From Calliopum simillimum (Eukaryota > Arthropoda > Insecta > Diptera > Lauxaniidae): 64,000 nucleotides of DNA. Under the pieces are notes generated by a model, which worked only from the letters and a program-made list of their open reading frames with translations, was not told the DNA's origin and did not search any database. Position numbers and translations under genes: made by a program. The stretch spans positions 111,366,897-111,430,896 of the forward strand of contig OX638370.1 of assembly GCA_951812925.1 (NCBI GenBank), read 5' to 3'. Below, piece by piece: positions 37,996-49,100 of this stretch (position 1 is the stretch's first letter; each line of letters begins with the position of its first letter).

Positions 37996-39106
37996 CCCAG
38001 TGTGCCAAACGGACTCGTTTCGGATCCGTAACGGGTTCATATTTTCGTTCTTTTTATCCGTTACGGAATCCGTTACGTATCCGTTACTGATCCGTTTGCG
38101 GGAAGGATTCCTAAAAAAAAAACGAATCGTTTTTTCTTCTTTTATGGATCCGTTTCGAACCTGTAACGTACATCAAAAACGAATTCAAAACGGATTCGCT
38201 TTTAATAATGTTAATGCTGCTTATAAAAAAAAAAAAAACAGGGTGAAGCGCTTATTTTTAATTAAAAAAAAACAAAATAACAAAAAAATAAAATAAAAAT
38301 TACTAGCCCGGCCGGGAGTCGAACTCAGGCTCCCGGGGTATTACTCTTTCATACACGAGACGTTAGACAACTAGGCTATTGACCGATATGATGTTTACTT
38401 AACTGATGTAGACTTATTTGATGTTGAGCTTTAAAGTTTGTATATTAAACAAATTTCTGTTGTTTTTTTATAAGTATTCTGTGTTGTTTTTCTTCCCTTC
38501 TTTTGATAAAAAATGTTATATACTCAAATTTGGAATCAAAAACATTTTTTCAAACAGAGTTTGAAAAGTTTACAAAAAATCATACGCAATAAAATAAAAA
38601 TAAAAAAAAAACAAATCAAAAATATTTTTTTTTTTTATCATAAAAATTAATTAAAGCAAATCCGTTTTCAGTTCGTATTTGAAGTATTTACGGAATCGAA
38701 ACGGATTTGCCCAGGTTCGAATCCTACCAGAGGTGGATTTTTACCCTTTACTTTTCTTCCTTTTTTTTCTTTTTATTATTTTTTAATTGCTAATAGGCGC
38801 ATCAAAACGGTTTTTTTCTGTAAATATACAGCATTAACACATTTAAAAGCAAATCCGTTTTGAATTCGTTTTTACATAAGTTTCGGATTCGAAACGGGCC
38901 CGCACTGCGGAATTTAAATTTTTTTTATTCGCTAATAAGCGCTTCAAAATTTTTTTTTTTTTTATCTAAACAAAGCGTTTTGAATTCGTTTTTGATGTAC
39001 GTTACGGGTTCGAAATGGATCCGTTACCGCGGATTACGTTTTTTATACCTTTATGAACTCGTAATGGATTCGAAACGGATCCTCATCCGTTTTTGTGCAC
39101 ATTGGG
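37996..39106. mobile_element. CCCAGTGTGCC-family TIR element (family Q), 1.1 kb, with tRNA-like boxes
   Basis: The left end CCCAGTGTGCCAAACGGA mirrors TCCGTTTTTGTGCACATTGGG (39086-39106). Subterminal runs of CGGATCCGTTACGGGTTCG-type repeats fill both sides. On the minus strand there is an A box TAGCCTAGTTG (complement 38368-38378) and a B box GAGTTCGACTCC (complement 38315-38326). A second B-box-like GGTTCGAATCC lies on the + strand at about 38714. Open frames across it are by-products of the repeats. Confidence 0.7.
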
Positions 39107-39479
39107 CTTTTTCATTTGGAATGCATTGGAGGAAATGTTTTTCAACCCCATCAATGTCAGAGTACTGGCTTTTTTTTACTTTTTGCAGTACGTTTTAAAA
39201 ATGTGTCATATGCTTCGGTTAAGTACCACCTTCGTAATGCAAATATTTGCATGAATGGATTTTATTCGTATCAATTATTCATGTAGTATGTTAACCATAT
39301 TGACAGATTGCCGACCGTGTCAAGTGAGTGCGCGTTTGAGTGGTTATATTTGGGGTGAAAATGCTCTTTAAAGAGGTCATGGTTTGTTAAACATGAAAGG
39401 ATAATGGGTTGCTGGAATAATAAAGGAGATTTGTTATAGCCCCCAAATTTTTAAAATCATGAAAATCCGCTCAAGGCGT
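39107..39479. other. No gene recognised
   Basis: Short unique-looking interval between a transposon and the 395-bp satellite. Confidence 0.35.
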
Positions 39480-40899
39480 AAATCACATAATTATTTTTGA
39501 TTTTCACTGAAATGAAACGCAAGTGACGCAAAAAATATATTTTGTATGCACTCATTTTTGTATGCAGAAATGCATTGTATAATGTATGCTGCCGAAGTGT
39601 CACTTGCATTTCATTTAAAGGTACAAATAATGAATTTACGCAATTAAAACTTTAATTTTCACGGGAATGAAACATTTGTGACGCGAAAATTTTGTCCTTT
39701 AAAAATTTTTTGTGAAAGGTTGTGACGCTCTCAGTTTCTGTGCGGTATTCGTTATTCATTTAATTTTACACGAAAATATAATTTTTCAATATTAATGTTA
39801 TACAATTTCAGAAGTTTTTTAAAAACTGTTTTTTTTTTTTTGTATTTTTTTGCCATGCGTCACTTGCGTTTCATATTGTAATATGATACGAAACACATTA
39901 ATTTTTACAGCAAATTTCAATAGATTTACAAAAAATAAAAATAATTATTTTTACTGATCTTTTTATGGATGAAACGCAAGTGAAGCTAAAAATTTTAGCG
40001 AGTGAATTTTGATGTACTCCTTTATTGAAGACTAAAACTTAAGAATTTATGTGCTTGCGATAATTTTATGAAAATAAAACACTAGTGACGCCGAAATAAT
40101 GTCCTTAACAACTTTTTTGTAGAAGGTAGAAATATCTAAATTTCTGTGTGTCACTTGCATTTCAATTAATTTTACTCCAAAATAAAAATTTTCAGTATTA
40201 CAGTTAAATTTCAGCAAATTTAAATAAAAAACTTTTTTTAAATTTTTTCCATGTGTCACTTGCATTTCATATTGTAATATAGTGAAAACATGTTAATTTT
40301 TACCCCTAATTCGAATAGATATGCAAAAAGTAAAAATAATTTTTTTTTTACATTTTTATGGATGAACCGCAAGTAACGCTAAAAATTTTAGAGAGTGGAT
40401 TTTGATGTACCCCTTTATTGAAGACTAAAACTTAAGAATTTATGTGATTGTGATAATTTTGCGGAAATGAAACACTAGTGACGCCGAAATAATGTCCTTT
40501 ATCAACTTTTTGTGGAAGGTAGAACTATCTTAATTTCTTCGCGTCACTTGCGTTTCATTTAAATTCACACGAAAATATAAATTTTCAATTTTGATGTTAA
40601 ATTTCAACAGATATATAAAAAAAAAAATTATGTATTTTTTTTTTTTTTGCCATGTGTTAGGGGAGACTGGGGCACATTTGACGCTAAATTTTCAAAGGCT
40701 TGTATCTTTAAAAATTATTGCACGATCTAATTATTCTTTACTGTTTCTGAAACATTGATTATTTAAGATTAAAACCAAGAAAAAAAAAATTTTAAAAAAA
40801 TTGCATTAAGAGTCCTTTTTTAAATTTTTTTAAAAAAAGTCATTTTGTCAAATGTGCCCCTGGTACGGGGCACATTTGACATTGCAAGGGGCACATTTG

Positions 40900-41147
40900 A
40901 CACTCACAAAAATATTAAACAAAACATTAACACATATATTTTTTTCATATAAATGCAAATAATAAGTATGTATGTATTAACGAAGACTTATTTTATATTT
41001 ATATAAGTCGATGACAAATACGTATTTAGTGCTTCAACGTGAAGTTGAGGCTGGATTTGTTGGAGTTGGTAGTTTAAACTCAATTGCACTCCTCAAAGTC
41101 AGGCAAACATTAAACAAGTTTTCAATATAAAGTACAATTTCCAACAC
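40900..41147 (-). mobile_element. Possible copia-type LTR remnant
   Basis: Begins with TGTTGGAAATT on the minus strand, 36 bp after the RNase H frame ends. The 3' end is not defined and no second LTR was seen. Confidence 0.35.
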
Positions 41148-41182
41148 TACGCTTAATCAAAACATCAACATAAAATGTTAAA

Positions 41183-41345
41183 TTAGATAAGACCCAGTTT
41201 GGTGGAAATTTCTTTGGTCTGGATTTTGGGTAACACCATTGTCAAGATATCTGCAGCGCTTTCACATGACGGGACGTATTTCAAATCGATTTGATTATTA
41301 GTAAAAACTTCGCGTATATGATCAACTTTGATGCCAATATGTTTA
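41183..41345 (-). pseudogene. Ty1/copia retrotransposon RNase H fragment
   Basis: On the minus strand the frame reads CKHIGIKVDHIREVFTNNQI then DLKYVPSCESAADILTMVLP. This matches the C-terminal end of copia-type RNase H (the KHIDIKYHFIRE...ADILTK motif region). It is followed by a stop and, at about 41147 downward, a TGTTGGAAATT start typical of a copia LTR. The rest of the polyprotein is missing or out of frame. It lies inside the TIR element at 40660-42055. Confidence 0.75.
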
Positions 41346-42389
41346 CATCGGCAACTCATCCATCCAGATTTTCCAATTAAAATAAGTAGTAAAGGTCCTG
41401 GAAAGCATCTATTCAAAAATCTTGTATTGTAGACAAAATAAAAGTAACAAATTATATCAAATCAAATGAAATGGATTCTGTGGCGGAAGTCGGGGTTTCT
41501 CGTTGGTTTCCGATATTAGAAACAGCATATTTAACATTTTTTCATCGCCTTTGTGTCTGTTCGTCTTCATTTTGTAGTGGCATACCATATTTTTAAAAAG
41601 ATAAAACTAGAAAATCTTATAAAATACACAAACACATATGTCTGGAGAACGTCAAATGTGCCCCTTCGGCAAAAGTCAAATGTGCCCCAAAATCTCTTGA
41701 AGAATTAAAAATATTTTAAAATTCAAACCATTTAACCTTGATAAAAAACACTATTATTCTATTAATTATAAAGGTTAGTGCTACCAAATTTGCATACTTA
41801 CTTTTAAAATACAATACAACTTTATTTGCAAAACCCTTACGAACAAGATGCCGAAAATTACAAAAAAAAACACAAAAAGTTAAAAAAACATATAAGCGCG
41901 GGAGGAGTTGAAAGAGAACTGCCAAAGTTCATTACGTTACTTCCACTCTAATTAGATATGTTTCTGCATTTCAGGTTTTTGGTTCGAAAGGCGTGTTCAC
42001 ACCGAAAAGGGCAAAGTCAAATGTGCCCCTGTGTCAAATGTACCCCAGCTTACCCTACTTGCGTTTCATAGCGTAATATAATAAAAAACGTATTTATTTT
42101 TACAGTCAATTCGAATAGATTTAATTAAAAATAAACATAAATTTTTTACATAACTTTTTAAAAAATGAAACGCAAGTGACGCTAAAAATTTCAAGGGGGG
42201 AAAAGTCATTTAATGTATTCATTGGAGACTTAGTAACAATACAATCAAATAAACTACTCTATGCTTTATCAAATACGCATACATTTTTATGCGTAACTTG
42301 CGTTTCATTATATACATATATCCAAAAACTTGAGTTCAAATTACAAATTCATTTGTCATATTCACTTCTTTTTTTTCTCTCCATTGCAG

Positions 42390-43167
42390 CACTCTCCTTT
42401 ACAATCGAACCACGTGATGTCGTAGTGCCCGAGGGCAACTCAGTGCTCCTTCAATGCGCTGGTCTCGCCCAACAACACACTGGCGCTGGCGCTCACCTCA
42501 AAATAACAAAAATGATGCCCAACATTAGATGGCGTGGTCCGGATGGACAAGATTTGGGCATTGTCGGTGATACATTTCGTACGCAGCTTAAAAATGGTTC
42601 ACTCTACATAAGTTCAGTAGAAGAAAATCGCGGGCTGACCGGCTCATATCAGTGCCTCCTTAGTGTTGATGGTATTGGCACAATCGTTAGCCGCTCAGCG
42701 ATAGTTTCCATAGCACGTTTACCAGATCTCAATCAAGATTTTATCGAAACCTACTTGCTGCCCGGACAAACGGCATATTTTCGTTGCATGATTGGTCAAG
42801 TGCAAGCGGGCATCAAGCATGTTGTGCAATGGATACGCGATGATGCACCACTCACGGTGGATAAATTGCGCATGGTAGTGCTGCCTAATGGCGCGCTGGA
42901 AATCGATGAAGTTGGCCCTATAGATCGTGGTACCTATCAGTGTAATGTCACCTCGGGCAGCGTTTCACGTTTGAGTAGTAAAACCAATTTAAATATTAAA
43001 AAATCATCACCCGAAGGTGTGGAAAGCCTAGTGGCACCATCATTTCTTGTTGGACCCTCACCAAAGACAGTGCGCGAGGGTGATACGGTTACATTGGATT
43101 GTGTAGCGAATGGTATGCCAAAACCGCAGATGAAATGGTTGCGCAACGGTGAAGAGTTGGATTTGAA
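42390..43167 (+). CDS. fra: fra coding exon A: Ig1, Ig2 and first half of Ig3
   Basis: The acceptor is the pyrimidine tract and cag ending at 42389; the donor is gtaagt at 43168. Ig1 shows LLQCAG and SYQCLL as its cysteine anchors, Ig2 shows AYFRCM and TYQCNV, and Ig3 begins with VTLDCVANG and MKWLRNG. The open frame runs upstream through the acceptor to 42176, but that stretch belongs to the adjacent satellite, so the exon is cut at the acceptor. Confidence 0.95.
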
Positions 43168-46100
43168 GTAAGTAATATTAGACTCGAAATCAAATTCAGA
43201 CACAAAATGTGTTTCAGACCTATTTTTATTTTTTCATTTATTCCATATCATATAATATTTCTTAACTTTTCCCACAGCGATCTTGATTCTCGTTTCTCGA
43301 TTATCGGCACTGGTTCACTGCAAATTTCAGCCGCCGAAGATATTGATTCGGGCAATTATCAATGTCGCGCCAGTAACACTGTTGACTCGCTCGATGCACA
43401 GGCTACCGTACAGGTACAAGTACCACCAAAATTTATACAAAGTCCGAAAGATAAATCGGCGCATGAAAAGGAAGAGCTGGAGCTGGAATGTTCAATACGT
43501 GGCAAACCCAAGCCGATTATACAATGGTTGAAGAATGGTGATGTCATTACGCCCAACGATTATATGCAATTGGTTGCTGGTCATAATCTACGCATTCTTG
43601 GGTTACTACAGTCAGATGCTGGTATGTTTCAATGTGTTGGCTTAAATCCAGCGGGCAGTGTTCAAGCCGCGGCACGTCTTCGAATTGTACAACCAGGTGA
43701 GTTGAAGAATTTCTGAATTTAATTTACTAAGGAGTATTCAGTGTGTAATCGCTATGGTTACGAAGCTTCTGGGAGGTGATATAGGAGGCCTAGACTAACA
43801 AAAAATTGCACGTACCCTTGAGGAGTTATAGTGTTAAAGCTGATTTTCTGTCTTGTTTAAAAGTTTAAGAGAAAAAGTTTTTATATGAAGCTTTTAGCTA
43901 GTTGTATGAGCTTTGTAAAAGTGTATTCGTTTTGTAGGGTTTAAAAGGATTTCGCAGTTCTTGACCTGTAAAGTTGATATTTTCTTTTTTTTTTCCACTA
44001 CTTTTTGACTTTGGCGGCCATTTTAGTATGAAAAAGGTCCAGTTAACGTGCCCTTTAATAATATTTTTTGGAATTTGCGTTAAATTTTCTTTAATTCGGT
44101 ACTACATTTGTCAAACAAGTTTTTTAATTTGAGGTCAGAAAAAAATACTTTTCTGTGTAACCGCACATAAGTTGCTCACATGCGTTGCGCTGCATATGAT
44201 GCGGAAAGTTCTTGAAAAGTATTTTTTTCTGACCTCAAATTAAAAAAATTGGTGTAACAAATGTACTACCGAATTAAAGGAAATTTAACGAGAATTCCAA
44301 AAAAAAAATTATAAAAGGGTAAGTTAATAAAACCCTTTTTCATACTAAAATCGCCGCCAAGGTCAAAAAATAGGTGACCCGAGAAAATTTTTTTTTTTTT
44401 GAAACAAGTCAGAAATTCAGTATTAACCCTACAACTCGTCAGTGGTATAGTGGAATTTTTTGCTAGTCTAAGCTTCCTCTATCACCTCCCAGAAGCTTCG
44501 TTACCTTATCGATGTGTTGTTATTCAGCATTAAGTCCTGTATATAGCGCTTAAACTTATTTAACTCTCAAACAGTTTTTAAAATTCTACCATAAGCTGCC
44601 TTACATATATCCTAACATAACTTGCCGTTGTATATATCCTTGTACAAAGTCATATATTGTTTTTTGAAATAATTTTTTCTTTTATTATATTCATTAATAT
44701 TTATTTTAGTTTTGTAAATTTTTTAAATACTTATTTTTATATTAATTCTTTGATAATAAATATTTGTATTGTCGTTGTTTATTAATTTTTACATAATACA
44801 TTGTTAATAGCTTTCACTTCATTTAAAAATTTAAGTTTTTTCTACATTTTAATATTATATATTTATATATTTTCTTGTGAACTTTTATTTCAAAATTATG
44901 TTTTTTTCTTATTCTTTTTTATAAACTCTTAATTTCATTTCTACCAACCTACCTGCGCTACCCTTGTACTATCCTTTCTTATCCACGCCCCCCATTACCA
45001 CCATCCTTCCCACAAAGGCAAATCCAAAAATCAACGCAAACATCAATCACAAACCACAAAATCACTACAAACACCAGCTGCGACAATAAAACGACGCAAA
45101 AATAGCAATAATTCTGGTGAAGTGCGCACCAAAGCTGGTGATACCACCAATTCTGATTCTTCCGAAACGACACGTATACTCTCAAAGAGTGTACTCGACA
45201 GTTTACTCTCACAAAAGGGTAAAAAAATCAATATGCGTAATACGACTAGAAACGAACAACCGCTAAACGATCATGACTATGACTCACAATTGGCTGCATT
45301 GACCGAAGAACATGACACGGACGATACGAATTTGGCACTTGAATTGCCAACAAATAAACATGACTTCAGCATCGTCAGCAATAGTGAACAGAACGCTGAC
45401 GATGATGATGACGGAGACGAGGAAGATGACTATGATGATGATCCAAGCGCTAATCAAGAGTTTATTACCGCTTATAAGCATGGTGACGATCCAAATAAAA
45501 TATTAAACTCTTGGAAAAATAAAAAGAATAAACTTTCCCCAATATCCAATACCAATACCAATTCAGAAGCTTCTTTATCCTCCTACTTATCCTCAGATTT
45601 AGATGAAAATGGTGAAAATGGCGGCGTCGGCGGTATTAGCATTACTGGTGGTGTCGATGCTGCAGTACTAAGTGCTGGCTTGCTTAATCGTTTGCCGGGA
45701 CCACCGCGTGATTTGGTTGCACAGATAGTAAAGCCACGTTTTGTCACGTTAAGCTGGATGGAGCCGGTGAAAAATCCCGTAGAAGTTGTCTCCTATACGG
45801 TGTACTATAAGATGAACAACAGTGAAAGGTGAGTGTGAAGAATTTATCTATTGTAATTATTTTTATACCCTACACCCAGGGTATATTCACTTTGTCCTTC
45901 CGTTTGTAACGCAGTGAAGGATGCGTGGCAGATATAGAAAAGTATATATTCTTGATCAGCGCCACCTCCTTAGTCGATATAGCCATATCCGTCTGTCTGG
46001 CTGGCTGGCTGGCTGGCTGTGTGTTGAAATACACTTTTTGGGAAAACTGAGCAAGATAATTCAATGAAAAATATATTCAAAATGCAATTTTAGGAGTATT

Positions 46101-49100
46101 TTTCACGGCAATGCAACCAAAATACATTTAAATACTACGAATTATAAGTGCAAGCTCTGAGTAAAAACTTAGTACAAGAGGGCGTGGCGCTTTCCATACA
46201 AGCAAAGGCTTCAAAACGCTATTCTGAAAGCGTTTTTTGAGATATTCGAACCAAATTTAACTCAGACACTAAGAATTATAAATAAAAGCTCTCGACAAAA
46301 ATTGGGTGAAATCGGACAAGGGGGCGCGGCACCTCCCATATAAGCAAAAATGCTATACTGAAAGTGTTTTTTGAGATAATCCAACCAAATTTCACTCAAA
46401 TACTAAAGACTATAAATTCACGCTCAAAGCTAAAACTGGGTGAACTCGGACAAGAGGGCGTAATACCTTCCATATAAGCAAAAGCTTCAAAACCCTATAC
46501 TGAAAATGTTTTTTGAGATAATCCAACCACTCAGACACTAAAAACTATAAATGCAAGCTCTGAACAAAAACCGGGTGAACTCGGACAAGAGGGCATGGCA
46601 CCTCCCGTATAAGCAAAATTTTCAAAATACTGCAGTGTAGCGTATTTATTTTTTGGCCAGGCCAAAAGTTACACCCTTACTAGTTGTACTTGAAATTGCA
46701 GATTATATTGAAAGGGACAGTAATGACATTATTTTTGTATTCTGAAGACTGGAACAGTAGTGACATGTTGTAGAAATTTAGGTGCTTGTGGCGCAATAGC
46801 ATAGTCTTCAGAACTCTAGGTAATCGGAGATATGACCCGTGAAACAAACATTGTCGAACTATCATGGAACGCCCCTGAGAAGTTATAGGGCTAAAACCGA
46901 TTTTTTGACTTGTTTTACAAAAAAAAAAAAATTGCGTCACCCTAGAGTTTTAAAGATAACTTAGTAAACCGTGTGTTACATAGAAAAGTATTTTTTTCTG
47001 ACCTCAACTTAAAAAATTGGTATGACAAATTCACTATCAAATTAAAGAAAATTTCAGGACCTTTTTCATACTAAAATGGACGCCAAAGTGAAAAAGTATG
47101 AAAAAAAAAAAAATTTAATTTAAACTTCAAAAGCCCACAACTTTGCAAAATCCCTTAAAACCCTATAAACTAAATACACTCTTAGAAAGCTGATACAATT
47201 AGCTAAAAGTTTTTCCAAAACGCTAGTGTAATCCAAGAAAATTGTTTTTGTAAAACAAGTCTTAAAATCAATTTTAACCCTAGAACTCCTCAACTGTAGA
47301 TTTTTGAGCCCCACTCAGGTGCAATTTTTTGTTAGTGAAGACCTCCTCTATCACCTCTCAGATGCTTCGTAAGTAACCTTATGCAGAAAATTTGAGAAAT
47401 TTTAAAATTCCTCAAAAATTACGTTGGACATATTTTATCCTTGAAGATACACTATTGATTTCTGCTTTTCTCATCCGAAAGCTAAGCTTCCACACGCATT
47501 TTCGCACAACATTACTGTATAAATCTTACGTTAATGCCAAAAAAACTTTGCCAATTGAATTGCTGCTGCATAAACAATGGCCATAATAAATTCATTCAAA
47601 AGTCGTTACCAATTTTATGAAAATGTATACACTCAAAAAACCATTCTGAATGAAAGTGAATTTTTCATTCGCTTGGCTGACTCTGTCTGTCTGTCGACTG
47701 CATTATTTTAAGCCTGCGAGCGTTTTTGGCAATAAAGACTTTTGTCAATAAAAAAATGTACATAAATGCAAAATGACAGAGAAATGAACTGAAAATCGTT
47801 TAGACGACGCAATGCAAACAAAAGTGAATTTAATTTTTTCGTTTATTATTATTTTTCACTTTCTATAGAATCTACAATTGAGATATTATTATGAATTCCA
47901 ATGGACTATTTACGATTTTCTTTGGCAAGAGTTCAAAAAAATTTGGTTGTTGATTTAATTTTCTAAATATTTCAATGGAATCTTCAGTTTTTATAAAGAA
48001 TTTTCGTACAATTTATAATATCTCTATATGGGACGCAGTCTGACAAAACCATTCTGAACTTACCAAAGCACTATGATTTCAATGACCAAATTTTGTGGCA
48101 GAGACCCAAATTTTAAAGTTGTAAAAATTCAATTTTTATTCACATCATACCAAAGATAACAAAAACAATTCTTTTAGTTGTTTTCACCATTGCACTGTTA
48201 AATGATACAGATCTGAACTTTGACTTAAATATTGTTAACATTTCGCTTTGATGTAAAATTATTAATAATGTTTGCAAACTTTCTCAAGCTGATACTAACA
48301 AAGTTTACGCCCACTTTTTCAATGCGTGGCGTAGGGTAAACGCGGGAGATGTGGCACTCCTGGGTGATATGGCACCCCTATCAATTTCAATACTTCCAGC
48401 TTTCATAACATTCAAATATGGACACGGTTCAATTCAACTGCGCGAGAGACTTCGTGGTATGTTGTTCATTTAGCTGCATTTGCAATAATAACTTATGTGT
48501 GGGATTTTTAAAAAAATTTTGAAAATAACGACTGACTTTTGTTCGGCATATACTTTGAGAGGCAGCAGAGCGCTGAGAATTGAATGTGAATTCGTTTTCG
48601 GATGAACACGAGCGCGAGTGAACATGCTTATTGTTTTCGTGGCATTTTTACTCGGTATATACCGAAAGGGAGATATGGCACCCCACTACTGCGGGTGATA
48701 AGATTCTGATGCCATATCTCCTTTTGCATGTTATAAGATATTTGGGAGTACAAATCTTCTTACTTAGTGCTAAATCTTTGTATTTCGGTTTTCAATATTT
48801 TGTTGAACATTAACTTGACTGAACTCTGGATGTGAAGGGAAAACAACCAGCATCTTTAATAACACGGGCTTATCATCAAGGAAACCATTCTAGAACCAAG
48901 CACATTCAGCTTTTGTGTGAGCCTTGAACCAAAGCAGCAAGTGTTTCAAACGGAACTTCTGGATTTTCATCTACTGTGATTTACTCTTTCAGTCCAAATA
49001 AAATTCCAGATCACGCCTTTTTAGAGGATTGCGTTGAGAAAAATCGAGGGCAAAATAGGGCTGAAGTGCTTCAATGTGCCACAGACTCGCAGAATTTCAG

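Larger units (their letters stand above)
40660..42055. mobile_element. 1.4-kb TA-flanked TIR element inside the satellite
   Basis: Left GGGGAGACTGGGGCACATTT then GAC; right GTCAAATGTACCCCAGCTTA then CCC: inverted with about four mismatches over 23 bp. TA flanks it at 40658-40659 and 42056-42057. Removing it restores the satellite order CCATGTGT-TA-CTTGCGTTTC. GGGGCACATTTGAC motifs recur inside, near 40866, 40889, 41652 and 41667. Confidence 0.8.
39480..42320. repeat. 395-bp satellite abutting the first recognised fra exon
   Basis: About four units, period 393-398 bp (ACTTAAGAATTTATGTG at about 40037 and 40431; GTGACGCCGAAATAATGTCC at about 40086 and 40479; CATATTGTAATAT at about 39871 and 40269). 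Each unit holds GAAACGCAAGTGACGC and its inverse GCGTCACTTGCGTTTC, as if built from inverted-repeat elements. It is split by an insertion at 40660-42055 and ends about 70 bp before the exon at 42390. Confidence 0.8.

Noticed and set aside
38302..38390. Possible true tRNA gene on the minus strand
   Set aside because: Good A and B boxes, but the T-arm does not pair canonically and the block lies inside a TIR element that recurs at 62084.
37958..39286. Overlapping 112-residue frames
   Set aside because: They lie in the subterminal repeats of a TIR element and have no domain.
42176..42389. In-frame extension of the first fra exon to a start at 42176
   Set aside because: The first 145 bases are satellite sequence, and a clear pyrimidine tract and cag acceptor lie at 42389.
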